Position numbers and translations under genes: made by a program. From Pseudomonadales bacterium (lineage in GTDB: Bacteria; Pseudomonadota; Gammaproteobacteria; Pseudomonadales; Azotimanducaceae): a DNA stretch of 64,000 bases. Each line of letters opens with the position of its first letter. Within the stretch, counting starts at the first letter, position 1. The DNA lies in the NCBI GenBank assembly GCA_017642855.1, contig JAEPOO010000001.1:496001-560000 (forward strand), in the 5' to 3' direction. A model generated the notes under the pieces. It saw nothing but the letters and a program-made list of their open reading frames with translations. It searched no databases and was not told the DNA's origin. Positions 8,328-16,159 of this stretch are shown piece after piece.

Positions 8328-8599
8328 TGTATTCGCTTTTGATTGATCCATTCCTGGAATATGGCTCCATGCAGCGAGCGTTGGTTGGCAGTATCCTGCT
8401 ATGCATGGGCTCTGTCCCCGTTGGGATATTTATGACGCTTCGGTGAATGAGCCTTACAGGCGATGCGATGGCACATGCTATTCTGCCCGGCGCCGCAGTT
8501 GCCTATCTTTTGTCTGGCTTGTCTCTGGTTGGTCTCACGATAGGGGGCGTTGTTGCGGGTTTGATTGTTGCGTTTTCTGGCAGTCTCATCTCTTCAATG
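8327..8599 (+). pseudogene. Zinc ABC transporter permease (AztB/ZnuB-like), nonsense and truncated
   Basis: The frame from ATG 8327 encodes the N-terminus of an ABC-3 metal permease: a membrane segment (RALVGSILLCMGSV), then MSLTGDAMAHAILPG, the family's most conserved stretch, and a second hydrophobic segment. A TGA at 8444-8446 interrupts it where homologues have Arg-Met or similar (LR*MSLTGD), consistent with CGA to TGA. About 90 codons in, the similarity stops abruptly and the frame runs into a WD40-like tail. Roughly two thirds of the permease is missing. Confidence 0.8.
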
Positions 8600-8677
8600 A
8601 GCTGGCGGCCTGATGGCCGCGCCCTCGCCATGGCTAATGCTAAAGGCGGTATAACGGTCTTTCGTGTGAGAAGCTAA
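8600..8677 (+). pseudogene. C-terminal fragment of a WD40-repeat protein
   Basis: In frame with the permease remnant, codons from 8600 give SWRPDGRALAMANAKGG, ending ITVFRVRS and a stop. W-x-PDGRALA-x-x-NAKGGI is a WD40 blade. WD40 proteins are, to my recollection, neighbours of COG0523/zinc-importer operons in alphaproteobacteria. The join to the permease suggests a deletion that removed the permease end and nearly all of the WD40 gene. Confidence 0.55.
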
Positions 8678-8761
8678 GCGTAGATATGGGCATAGACATA
8701 GACTGAGAAACTATCGCTCTATCAGAACCCGCTGGATTAGAATCATTGGCGATGGACTGCG

Positions 8762-9454
8762 CTAAACGAACACGAGTTCGCTGGTGACCTGATTCTCGCA
8801 AACGTGTATTGTGCGAACAGACGGTACGAATGATTCCATGCTGAATTGCGCTTGGTTGAGAGAGATTTGAAATGCGGGCGATGGTGTGAGATAGAGCATG
8901 AACTTGTCGCACAGAATTTCGGCCTCATTGTGATAGTGGCCGCAAAACACATGTTCCACAATTGAGTTGCTGATGGCCGCTGCCGACTCATCACAATTGA
9001 GCAGGGGCTGATTTATCGTCATAAAGCCTGTTCCGATTCTATGCGGTGGGTGATGCATGAAGAGTATGCATGGGGCTTCAGACTCTGCCGCCTGAAGGTT
9101 ACTCATATCTTCTTTGGACATGAGATCTGGGGAGGTATCCAGAAAGACAATGGAGCAGTCTTCATAGTCCTGTCTCCAGGGCCATTCGCCAAACAAACGT
9201 TTGATCATTTCTGGCTCATCGTGATTGCCCGGGATGACAATGACCGGGATATCCGGCAACTGGTCCCGCAACCATAAGCATCCGGATTCACAAGCATCGT
9301 TCATTGTCAGATCGCCAGAAACCACCAACAGATCAGGCTTTGTTTTGTTCGTGTAGTCGAGTTGTCTTCGAACATTTTCACGAACATGTAAATACTGCTC
9401 TTCGGTTACGTTCTCATCAGGAATGTGTAGATCCGTGATTTGGTGGATGTTCAT
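8762..9454 (-). CDS. Calcineurin-like metallophosphoesterase (CpdA-like)
   Basis: A 230-aa class III phosphodiesterase/phosphatase. All dimetal motifs are present in order: ITDLH (D-x-H), SGDLT, PGNHDE, FMHHPPH and FCGHYHNE. I start it at ATG 9454 (MNIHQITDLHI) since the fold begins immediately. The upstream extension to 9511 has no family character. CpdA-type enzymes hydrolyse cyclic AMP, but the same fold cleaves other phosphodiesters, so the substrate is open. Cytoplasmic; single gene. Confidence 0.85.
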   Translation of the reverse strand: MNIHQITDLHIPDENVTEEQYLHVRENVRRQLDYTNKTKPDLLVVSGDLTMNDACESGCLWLRDQLPDIPVIVIPGNHDEPEMIKRLFGEWPWRQDYEDCSIVFLDTSPDLMSKEDMSNLQAAESEAPCILFMHHPPHRIGTGFMTINQPLLNCDESAAAISNSIVEHVFCGHYHNEAEILCDKFMLYLTPSPAFQISLNQAQFSMESFVPSVRTIHVCENQVTSELVFV

Positions 9455-9778
9455 ATCATTAGAATTGTTGCAAACCCTGATTTTTAACACATATTGGATC
9501 GATAACATCATAATAATGAGTCATCCGGAAGCCATTTGTAGAGATTGTCATGGATTCTGAATGTGTCCTAAACAGAGACCGGAGCGGAGTCACCACAACG
9601 AAACCAAAGGGAAACGGAAGCATCTCGATCTTATGAACTCTTGGTCCATGTCCTCCGGTAGCCGTCGGTCGCGCTGCCAGTGACCCGAGGCAAGCGAGAA
9701 GAAGGCGATGTGCACACCGACTCTCGAAGGCTGATCAAACGGCCAGACTGGTGCCGTTGGTGCTGATCAATCTCCCTG
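9455..9778. other. Gap without a recognisable gene
   Basis: These 324 bp lie between two minus-strand genes. I checked both strands and see no coding pattern, repeat or hairpin with a T-tract. It should contain the metallophosphoesterase promoter near 9455-9520. Confidence 0.5.
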
Positions 9779-11437
9779 TCAGTCATTAATCGCTGACCAG
9801 GGGCTGCAGACCGGAAGCACTTCAATGGGTAATGGCGTGGCACCCTTGATGAGATCTGCTGCCTTTTCGGCCATCATGATCGTCGGCGCGTTAAGGTTTC
9901 CGCTGACGATTGAAGGCATGATCGATGAATCCACGATGCGTAATGCCTCTATTTGATGGACTCTGCACTCCCCATCTACCACGGCCATGTCATCGGTTCC
10001 CATCTTGCAGCTGCAGGACGGGTGATAGGCACTTTCCACCGCGTCACGCAGGAATTCATCCAGCTGCTCGTCTGATGTCAGCTGAGCGCCTGGGGCCAGT
10101 TCTTTTCCGCGGTATGCGGCAAACGCTTCCTGTGCGAATATCTCGCGTGTTTTTTTGATCGCTGATCGAAATTCCTGCCAGTCGTCGTCATGAGACATGT
10201 AGTTGAAGCAGATTCTGGGTGCGTCGGATGGATTGCTCGAACGCAACTTCACCCAACCTCGGCTCTTGGAGCGCATTGGGCCGACGTGCGCCTGGAATCC
10301 ATGTGACTTGTTTGGGCTCTGGCCATCATAACGCACAGCCATGGGAAAGAAATGGTATTGCAGGTCTGGATGATCAACATCTTCTCGACTTCGGATGAAG
10401 CCGCCTGCCTCAAAATGATTGCTGACCCCAAGACCGGTTCTGGTGAAAAGCCACTGTGCGCCGACCAATGCTTTGCCCAGAAGGTTGTAGTACTTGTACA
10501 GGGAAACTGGTTGAGTGCAGGCCATCTGAACGTAAATCTCGAGATGGTCCTGCAGGTTCTGGCCAACACCCGGCAGATGGCTGTGCACCGGGATGTTGTG
10601 TTCCTCAAGGTGTTCAGCGGGACCAATACCGGACAGCATGAGTAATTGTGGATTGTTGATAGGGCCGCCACTCAGGATCACCTCACGTTCGGCTCGAGCC
10701 TCTGTTTGTTTGCCGCGATGATTAAACGTCACGCCGGTAGCGTGGCGTCTTTCCAGGATCAGTTGCTGCGCATTTGCACGAGTCAGAACCGTAAGATTTG
10801 GTCTATGACGAATCGGCGACAAATAGGCCCTTGACGTAGAGTGCCTCAGCCCTGCCTTCGTTGTTCTATCCATCGGTCCGAACCCTTCCTGCTGGAAGCC
10901 ATTCATATCCGGTGTGTAGGGATAACCAGCCTGTTGGGCTGCTTCGATGAACGCACCGAATAACGGGTTGGATGCTTTGCCTCGCTCGATGAACAAGGGC
11001 CCCGACTCCCCGTGGTAGGCATCAGATGTACCTTCTCGAGTTGATGATTTTCTAAAATAAGGCAGACAGTGTTCGTAACTCCAATGAGCGAGTCCTGGAT
11101 CTTCTGTTGCCCAACGGTCGTAGTCTTTTGCGTGGCCCCGGATATAAACCTGTCCATTAATGGAGGAAGATCCACCCAGCACCCGACCCCGAGGGCAATG
11201 CATGATCCTGCCACCCAAGTGTGGTTCTGGCTCGGTATGGTAATTCCAGCTATAGGCTGCGCCATTCATCGGATAGGCAAGGGCAGCGGGCATGTGGATG
11301 CGCCAGTCCCAAAAGGGATCGTTGCCCCCCGCTTCAAGCAAAAGAACCGTCGTATCCTTGTCTTCGGTCAGTCGATTTGCAAGAACGCAACCGGCTGAAC
11401 CCGCACCGACGATAATATAATCGAATGACTTCACCAT
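9779..11437 (-). CDS. GMC-family FAD oxidoreductase (choline/alcohol dehydrogenase type)
   Basis: FAD-dependent oxidoreductase of the glucose-methanol-choline family, 552 aa, oxidising an alcohol to an aldehyde. The dinucleotide-binding motif is VGAGSAGCVLANRL near the N-terminus. GMC signatures PRGRVLGGSSSINGQ and GPINNPQLLMLSGIGP follow. The catalytic region has HPSCSCKMG and SGNLNAPTIMMAEKAADLI. It has no signal peptide. The last 22 residues extend past the usual end. BetA-like annotations are common for this group, but no choline genes are near. Its start lies 3 bp from the end of the upstream DUF3604 gene (11441), so the two are probably one transcript. Confidence 0.9.
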   Translation of the reverse strand: MVKSFDYIIVGAGSAGCVLANRLTEDKDTTVLLLEAGGNDPFWDWRIHMPAALAYPMNGAAYSWNYHTEPEPHLGGRIMHCPRGRVLGGSSSINGQVYIRGHAKDYDRWATEDPGLAHWSYEHCLPYFRKSSTREGTSDAYHGESGPLFIERGKASNPLFGAFIEAAQQAGYPYTPDMNGFQQEGFGPMDRTTKAGLRHSTSRAYLSPIRHRPNLTVLTRANAQQLILERRHATGVTFNHRGKQTEARAEREVILSGGPINNPQLLMLSGIGPAEHLEEHNIPVHSHLPGVGQNLQDHLEIYVQMACTQPVSLYKYYNLLGKALVGAQWLFTRTGLGVSNHFEAGGFIRSREDVDHPDLQYHFFPMAVRYDGQSPNKSHGFQAHVGPMRSKSRGWVKLRSSNPSDAPRICFNYMSHDDDWQEFRSAIKKTREIFAQEAFAAYRGKELAPGAQLTSDEQLDEFLRDAVESAYHPSCSCKMGTDDMAVVDGECRVHQIEALRIVDSSIMPSIVSGNLNAPTIMMAEKAADLIKGATPLPIEVLPVCSPWSAIND

Positions 11438-11440
11438 GGC

Positions 11441-13369
11441 TTACCGAGGCTTAATCCAGATAGGCGAGGACCATGCCATTTCTTTAACTGTGGCGGGCAC
11501 GTCATCAGGTGGCGTAAGGCCAAGCCTCAGTGAATCGTATGTCGACCAGCGACAAGTTGGGTTTTGCACGACACGGGCGTAGTAAAAAGCGCTCTGGCGC
11601 TCGTCGTATTCTGGATCCTGCCACCAGGTTCTTATGCTGGAGACACCGGCGTCCGCATTCCAGCTGCAGTCCGCGAGATTCACTGAGTCTGTTGGGATTA
11701 AGCAGGTGTTTTCACCGCCGCGGGTTTCGTTGCCGCAAGCGACATCGAACACTTTTTCTTTCTCGACACCGTCTTCAAGCCAGCCTTTGATGACCTGAAC
11801 TTTTGCAAGGGGCGCGCTGTTGGGATCTCTCGCTGCAGAAATAAAGAAGTTTGGCGTCGTGCCATCCTCGCTCAGTAACTCACCACCCATGGGAACACCT
11901 TTGGCGTACAGCTGTTCCAGCGTTACGTCGCTGACCCTCGTTTCGTTCAGGTCAAAGCCAGCAAAAAAGCGAAGTGACAATCGCGTGCCGCTGGTTGCGT
12001 AGACTTCTTTGCGTTTCATGGCGTCGAAAAGCGCATCTCTCGTGTTTTCTTCGGCCCAGACAGCAGCTAGACCACCTGGATTTCTTTGTACAGAAATACG
12101 GTTGCCGCCTCGACCACCTTCGAGACGTCTGCGAGCAGGCGAAGAAACAAAAGCAGAAGCGCCTCTGTAGTCCCATTCTTCCGTGTCGCCGGGATTGGCG
12201 TTATGTGTGTCTGTGGCGCCGATCACTCCAAATTGCATGGGATTAACACCAGTGGATTGCGCAAGTGTCAGACCTTTCTTTAAACCATCGCGGATCATTG
12301 AAGTGCTGCTGATACAGAGGGTGTCGCCATCATTTTCACAAGGTGGAAAGAACTGTTCGAAGTTGCACTCCTCATCGCCAGCGCCGAAGGCAGCGGAACA
12401 TTCTGAGTTTCCTTTAATCTGAAACATTTCCACGAGGGGTTCTGAACGTGCCCGTAGCGCCCAGTCGTTGCTCGTGTAAGGAACGCCATCGATAGTTTCG
12501 CTGGCGAAGGCGAGACCCCAGCTTCTATTGGGGTTGTGCGGAATGGTCAAAAATTTACATTCACCCTGGCAGGTCGCTTCCAATTCTTTCCAAAGGTCGA
12601 TCTCGGAAGGCGCATCGTATGCTGATACGGCGTCGATCGGGCTGACGGAAGAACGGAAGATAATATTTCGATGATGTTTGCCGGTGTCTTTCAGAACCGG
12701 TGAATACTCATAGCCGGCGAAGGTGGTAAACCGTCCCGGTTCATTGTGTCTGTCTGCTATCTCTTTGATGTTCGCCCACGTTTCTCTCGCACTTTGGCGG
12801 GCTACCTCAGGATCGTTCTGGAAAATTGAAGTCTCCCTTTTCATGGGGCGAATTTCACCGCTGTTTCTCAGTTGTAGAAAAAACGCGATAGAGGGCTCCT
12901 GCAAGGAGCCGCAAAAACTTTCTCCCGCTTCATTTTGTTCAAGGGTTCCACAGGCAACGTGGAGTCCAAACCCTTCCGCATGGTCTGTCAGCGCGGCGAA
13001 GTCGAGTGGTGTCGTTAATTCGACGGGCTCTCCAGGGGTGATTTCTGCCTTCTCACCCTTTGCGATACGGTAAGCCGTATCTGGGTCCAGCCGGTTACCG
13101 AACAGATAAGAGTCGAAGGAGACGCTGGTGTGAATGTGCAGATCGCCGAAGTAGACGTTGCGAGTGGGGTTCGTTTTGCGCGCAACAAATGGGATCTGGT
13201 CGGGTTGTTCGAAGGCGGATTCGTCTTGCGATTCGATCTCGGCCTGAAGCTCGGCCTGCGCCTCTGGGCCAGAGGGTCTTAGAGGCGCATGAATGAATGA
13301 CTGGTACTGCCACCAGGCAATACCTGCACCGATAACGACAATGCTTCCTGCGATCCAGATCCAGCGCAT
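11441..13369 (-). CDS. DUF3604 protein (PHP-like exported metalloenzyme)
   Basis: A 642-aa protein with an N-terminal membrane anchor (residues 4-20). The DUF3604 signature NVYFGDLHIHTSVSFDSY supplies a His-x-His metal-site motif of the PHP type, and TDHAEGFGLH and GATDTHNANPGD add further putative ligands. The bulk would sit in the periplasm. Family function is not established; members often lie beside oxidoreductases, as here (GMC enzyme 3 bp downstream). I predict a metal-dependent hydrolase, by inference from the PHP-like motifs. Confidence 0.82.
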   Translation of the reverse strand: MRWIWIAGSIVVIGAGIAWWQYQSFIHAPLRPSGPEAQAELQAEIESQDESAFEQPDQIPFVARKTNPTRNVYFGDLHIHTSVSFDSYLFGNRLDPDTAYRIAKGEKAEITPGEPVELTTPLDFAALTDHAEGFGLHVACGTLEQNEAGESFCGSLQEPSIAFFLQLRNSGEIRPMKRETSIFQNDPEVARQSARETWANIKEIADRHNEPGRFTTFAGYEYSPVLKDTGKHHRNIIFRSSVSPIDAVSAYDAPSEIDLWKELEATCQGECKFLTIPHNPNRSWGLAFASETIDGVPYTSNDWALRARSEPLVEMFQIKGNSECSAAFGAGDEECNFEQFFPPCENDGDTLCISSTSMIRDGLKKGLTLAQSTGVNPMQFGVIGATDTHNANPGDTEEWDYRGASAFVSSPARRRLEGGRGGNRISVQRNPGGLAAVWAEENTRDALFDAMKRKEVYATSGTRLSLRFFAGFDLNETRVSDVTLEQLYAKGVPMGGELLSEDGTTPNFFISAARDPNSAPLAKVQVIKGWLEDGVEKEKVFDVACGNETRGGENTCLIPTDSVNLADCSWNADAGVSSIRTWWQDPEYDERQSAFYYARVVQNPTCRWSTYDSLRLGLTPPDDVPATVKEMAWSSPIWIKPR

Positions 13370-13490
13370 GCTTTCCCCTTAGTTTTTGTTTGTATCATGG
13401 CACATTTGCCCGTCTGGCGTTGTTTTGAACGCATATCCGGTGTCAAACTATGGCGTTTTCGAAACTTAGATTAACGCCAGGGAACGCCGC

Positions 13491-14321
13491 ATGGTTAAAC
13501 CAATTTTTCAAACGGTTCTTTTCACCGCCATACTCTTGATCGGATCAGTGACTTCGGCTGATCATGATGCTCGCCTTAAAGCTATCCTGGACGCACGAGG
13601 TGATGAAGCCAAAACACGGGACCAGTACCGTCACCCGGAAGAGACGATGCATCTCTTTGGCATCGAAGAAGGTATGACGGTGATCGATGCGCTACCGGGA
13701 AGTTGGTATGGAGACATTCTTGCGCCGATGATTGGCGAAGAGGGCACTTACATCGGCGTTAGATATGGGAAATGGTTTTTCGACAACAGATTCCCGGCCG
13801 ATGGCGATAAGCGCTGGGAAGCGTCGCAGTCTTGGTTGAATGATTGGCAGGAAGAAGCGAAAGGTTATGGCAGCGGCAAAGATAATCCTGCGACAGACGC
13901 CTATTTCTTTCCTGGTTTACCGGAGTCTTTAGACGGAACAGCCGACGCCTGGCTTTTGATTCGTGCCCTGCATCATGTAAACCGCTACGATCCCAAGTAT
14001 CTTGATATGACGGCGGCCGATGCCTATCGAGTTCTGAAGTCCGGTGGCATTGTGGGTGTTGTGCAACACCGTGCTCCTGAGGATTCGGACGATGTCTGGG
14101 CCAAGGGTGACCATGGCTACCTAAAGCAGAGCCGGGTCATTGAAGCGTTCAAAGATGCAGGTTTTGTGCTCGATAAGGCCTCCGAAGTGAATGCCAATCG
14201 AAAAGATCAGCCAGTGACCGGCGAGAACGTCTGGCGTCTGTTGCCCTCTAACAAGGATGATGCGAACGCTCAGGCAATTGGTGAATCGGACCGCATGACG
14301 CTGGTGTTCAGAAAGCCATAG
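13491..14321 (+). CDS. Exported class I SAM-dependent methyltransferase-like protein
   Basis: A 276-aa protein with a signal peptide (FQTVLFTAILLIGSVTSA, cleavage near residue 23) followed by a Rossmann methyltransferase-like domain. Motif I is degenerate: GMTVIDALPGSWYGDILAPM, where the usual glycine-rich loop is PGSWYG. WLLIRALHHVNRY and YRVLKSGGIVGVVQHR match motifs IV-VI. This family of apparently secreted methyltransferases is common in marine proteobacteria. A periplasmic location raises the question of whether SAM is the ligand. It is monocistronic and ends before the DUF1826 operon. Confidence 0.75.
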   Translation: MVKPIFQTVLFTAILLIGSVTSADHDARLKAILDARGDEAKTRDQYRHPEETMHLFGIEEGMTVIDALPGSWYGDILAPMIGEEGTYIGVRYGKWFFDNRFPADGDKRWEASQSWLNDWQEEAKGYGSGKDNPATDAYFFPGLPESLDGTADAWLLIRALHHVNRYDPKYLDMTAADAYRVLKSGGIVGVVQHRAPEDSDDVWAKGDHGYLKQSRVIEAFKDAGFVLDKASEVNANRKDQPVTGENVWRLLPSNKDDANAQAIGESDRMTLVFRKP

Positions 14322-14332
14322 GCGCTTCAACA

Positions 14333-14353
14333 GCCATCCACCCGAGGGTGGCG
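14333..14353 (+). terminator. Possible hairpin after the methyltransferase gene
   Basis: GCCATCCACCCGAGGGTGGC can fold through CCACC/GGTGG a few bases after the stop codon. No T-tract follows, so intrinsic termination is doubtful. It would separate the methyltransferase from the Zur-like promoter at 14369. Confidence 0.3.
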
Positions 14354-14368
14354 TTCTCCCGCCCTGCT

Positions 14369-14385
14369 ATGATATAACATATCAT
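14369..14385. promoter_or_regulatory. Zur-like operator of the DUF1826 operon
   Basis: ATGATATAACATATCAT is a 17-bp palindrome with perfect 7-bp arms (ATGATAT/ATATCAT) around AAC. It overlaps a plausible -10 box (TATGAT, 14368-14373) and ends 22 bp before the ATG at 14408, an ideal repressor position. Sites at 6245-6261 and 34652-34668 share the motif. Confidence 0.7.
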
Positions 14386-14407
14386 TTTGGATGCAGGGAC
14401 AGATCTT

Positions 14408-15025
14408 ATGATGCGCCACCTTTTGAGTGATCACGTCGTGGACTTCAGCGCGATATACGACGATGACGTGGAGCTTGTTAGTATTGAGCGACCCAGGTCC
14501 TCTGCGCTCGATGCCCTTGCAGACAGCTTGTTTACCTCACGAAAGGTCCTTGATATACACTGGGAACAAGCGGCAAACGATGCTCATGCGCCATTCAATG
14601 CTCTAAAAAATGCTGTTCAGGGTTCCTGGCTCTCCGCGCTCAGCGAAGAAATCATCATGGCGAACGAAATCCTCAAAGAACTGCTTGGCTGCGATCGGGT
14701 TGGCGTCCGTGTGGCAACGTTGAGTAGTCCTATGTGCCCTCGGTTTCATGTGGACCAGGTGCCGTGTAGGATGCTGATGACAGTAAGTGGCGGCGGCACG
14801 GAATGGATTGCGAGCAACGACGTTGTTCCGGAGTTACTGGCGAATCGAAAGAGCAGCGAGCCGCCTCTCACATCTGGGGGCACCATTCGTCAGTTTACCA
14901 AAGGCTCCTGGTCTCTCCTGAAAGGCGGCACTTGGCATGATCGGTTTCGCGGTGTTGTGCATCGTTCCCCGCATCAAGCCGGTGAACGTTTACTTTTGTC
15001 ATTTGATCCAGTTTTTAAAAGGTAG
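14408..15025 (+). CDS. DUF1826 protein A, putative cupin/2OG-oxygenase-like
   Basis: The start is ATG 14408, with AGGGA 9 bp upstream; the frame extends to a TTG at 14387 that abuts the operator. The 205-aa protein belongs to DUF1826 by its core CPRFHVDQVPCR and GGGTEW and its C-terminal VVHRSP-x7-RLLLSFD. His114-x-Asp116, His185 and Arg194 fit the order of an Fe(II)/2-oxoglutarate oxygenase site, with Cys110 just before it. The family has no demonstrated function. First gene of a three-gene operon behind a Zur-like box, so probably induced by zinc starvation. Paralogue of the gene at 15468, with low identity outside the motifs. Confidence 0.75.
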   Translation: MMRHLLSDHVVDFSAIYDDDVELVSIERPRSSALDALADSLFTSRKVLDIHWEQAANDAHAPFNALKNAVQGSWLSALSEEIIMANEILKELLGCDRVGVRVATLSSPMCPRFHVDQVPCRMLMTVSGGGTEWIASNDVVPELLANRKSSEPPLTSGGTIRQFTKGSWSLLKGGTWHDRFRGVVHRSPHQAGERLLLSFDPVFKR

Positions 15026-15030
15026 TAGTG

Positions 15031-15471
15031 ATGTCGATTTCTAGTCTTGGTGGTGTGCTCAAAATCTTCGGTGGAGGTGAACCCTCGCCTGAAGAACAGA
15101 CACAATTGTTCAAAGAAGTTGCTTTGATGACGCTTGCTCGCGCGACGGCGGCAGACAGCAACATCAAACAGATCGAAGTAGAGATGGTTAGGGATGTGCT
15201 CAAGGCCCATACCGGAGAAGACTTTCCGGTCTCGGACATTCGTGTTGCTGCGCAATCTGCCATCTTTGAACGTGCACCCCTTGAACGTTTTGTTAGTGCC
15301 TCATCAAAAAAGCTCAAGTGGCAGAATCGTTTAAGTATCGCTCGAGCTTTGGCTGAAGTTATTGAAGCAGACGATCGCGTTACAGAATTTGAGCTGAACT
15401 TCTTTAATCAAATCGCTTCTGCATTGGACCTGACTCCGGCACAACTGATTGGCCTTGAGCTGAAGGAGTGA
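15031..15471 (+). CDS. TerB-like protein of the DUF1826 operon
   Basis: A 146-aa helical protein with two TerB-type half repeats: ATAADSNIKQIEVEMV and VIEADDRVTEFELNFF, each an acidic turn leading into a helix. ATG 15031 has AAAAGG 8 bp upstream; a GTG immediately before it (15028) is also possible. It starts 5 bp after the first DUF1826 gene and overlaps the second by 4 bp (GTGA), so all three are translationally linked. A related TerB-like gene lies beside the COG0523 gene at 5690. The repeated pairing suggests a role in zinc stress, perhaps metal sensing or protein scaffolding; that part is inference. Confidence 0.75.
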   Translation: MSISSLGGVLKIFGGGEPSPEEQTQLFKEVALMTLARATAADSNIKQIEVEMVRDVLKAHTGEDFPVSDIRVAAQSAIFERAPLERFVSASSKKLKWQNRLSIARALAEVIEADDRVTEFELNFFNQIASALDLTPAQLIGLELKE

Positions 15472-16118
15472 GTGCTCAGCCGGAGATGGTCAACCCACCG
15501 TCACCTCACTTGCTAAGCACTAGCTCGGATGTGTTGGGCAAGATCGTTGATCCAGGGGTTAACCTTTGTGTCTGGCAACGACCCCTAAATGTTGAAATCC
15601 GGGATGAAATTGCTGGACTTCAGCCGAAACAGCTTCGAGATGTCCGTTGTCAGACCTCAACGCATGACTTTGATAACGATATCCGCGCGGGTCTTCGCGA
15701 TGGCGGGCTTGACGCTTCGCGGTTTCCTCATTTTTTGGCCGATCTGTCCCGGGTCGCTGCCCCCTTTTTTGCAGTGACGGAAGGCCGGGAAGTTAAGTTT
15801 CGCTTGTTGACGACTGATCAAGATGATTGTCGTCGTTTCCATGTGGACTACCGTTATCTACGACTGCTCTGCACATACCAGGGACCTGGTACCGAATGGC
15901 TCACCGATGTGCAGGCAGACCGGGATGCCTATGAAAACGGTGGTTCGAATGAAGAGATTATCCGCTTTGGTGAGCCTTCCCGCTTGGAGCAGTTCTGGGT
16001 CGGCATACTAAAAGATGATGCATACCCGAATAATCAGGGTAAAGGATTAGTGCATCGCTCGCCACCGGTTTCAGGCTCAGGTCAAACCCGCGTGGTATTT
16101 TGCCTGGACGCGATGTAG
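15468..16118 (+). CDS. DUF1826 protein B, putative cupin/2OG-oxygenase-like
   Basis: A 216-aa DUF1826 protein, GTG start overlapping the TerB stop by 4 bp. The core CRRFHVDYRYLRLLCTYQ plus GPGTEWL and the C-terminal LVHRSPPVSG...TRVVFCLD match the family more canonically than protein A. Aligned metal-like residues are Cys121, His125, Asp127, His196 and Arg208. The N-terminal 100 residues are helical. Cytoplasmic. Two divergent DUF1826 copies flanking a TerB gene imply a hetero-oligomer or two substrates. Its regulation comes from the operator at 14369. Confidence 0.78.
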   Translation: MSAQPEMVNPPSPHLLSTSSDVLGKIVDPGVNLCVWQRPLNVEIRDEIAGLQPKQLRDVRCQTSTHDFDNDIRAGLRDGGLDASRFPHFLADLSRVAAPFFAVTEGREVKFRLLTTDQDDCRRFHVDYRYLRLLCTYQGPGTEWLTDVQADRDAYENGGSNEEIIRFGEPSRLEQFWVGILKDDAYPNNQGKGLVHRSPPVSGSGQTRVVFCLDAM

Positions 16119-16159
16119 CAGGTTGTTACTTTCGCGACTTTATGCCGTATGCTTTGCGC

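Noticed and set aside
8444..8446. TGA in the zinc permease as selenocysteine or recoding
   Set aside because: The family has Arg-type residues here, no hairpin follows, and the upstream ATPase is also broken by TAG. Decay explains both.
14333..14353. Strong terminator after the methyltransferase gene
   Set aside because: The stem is short and has no T-tract, so it is listed only as a possible hairpin at low confidence.
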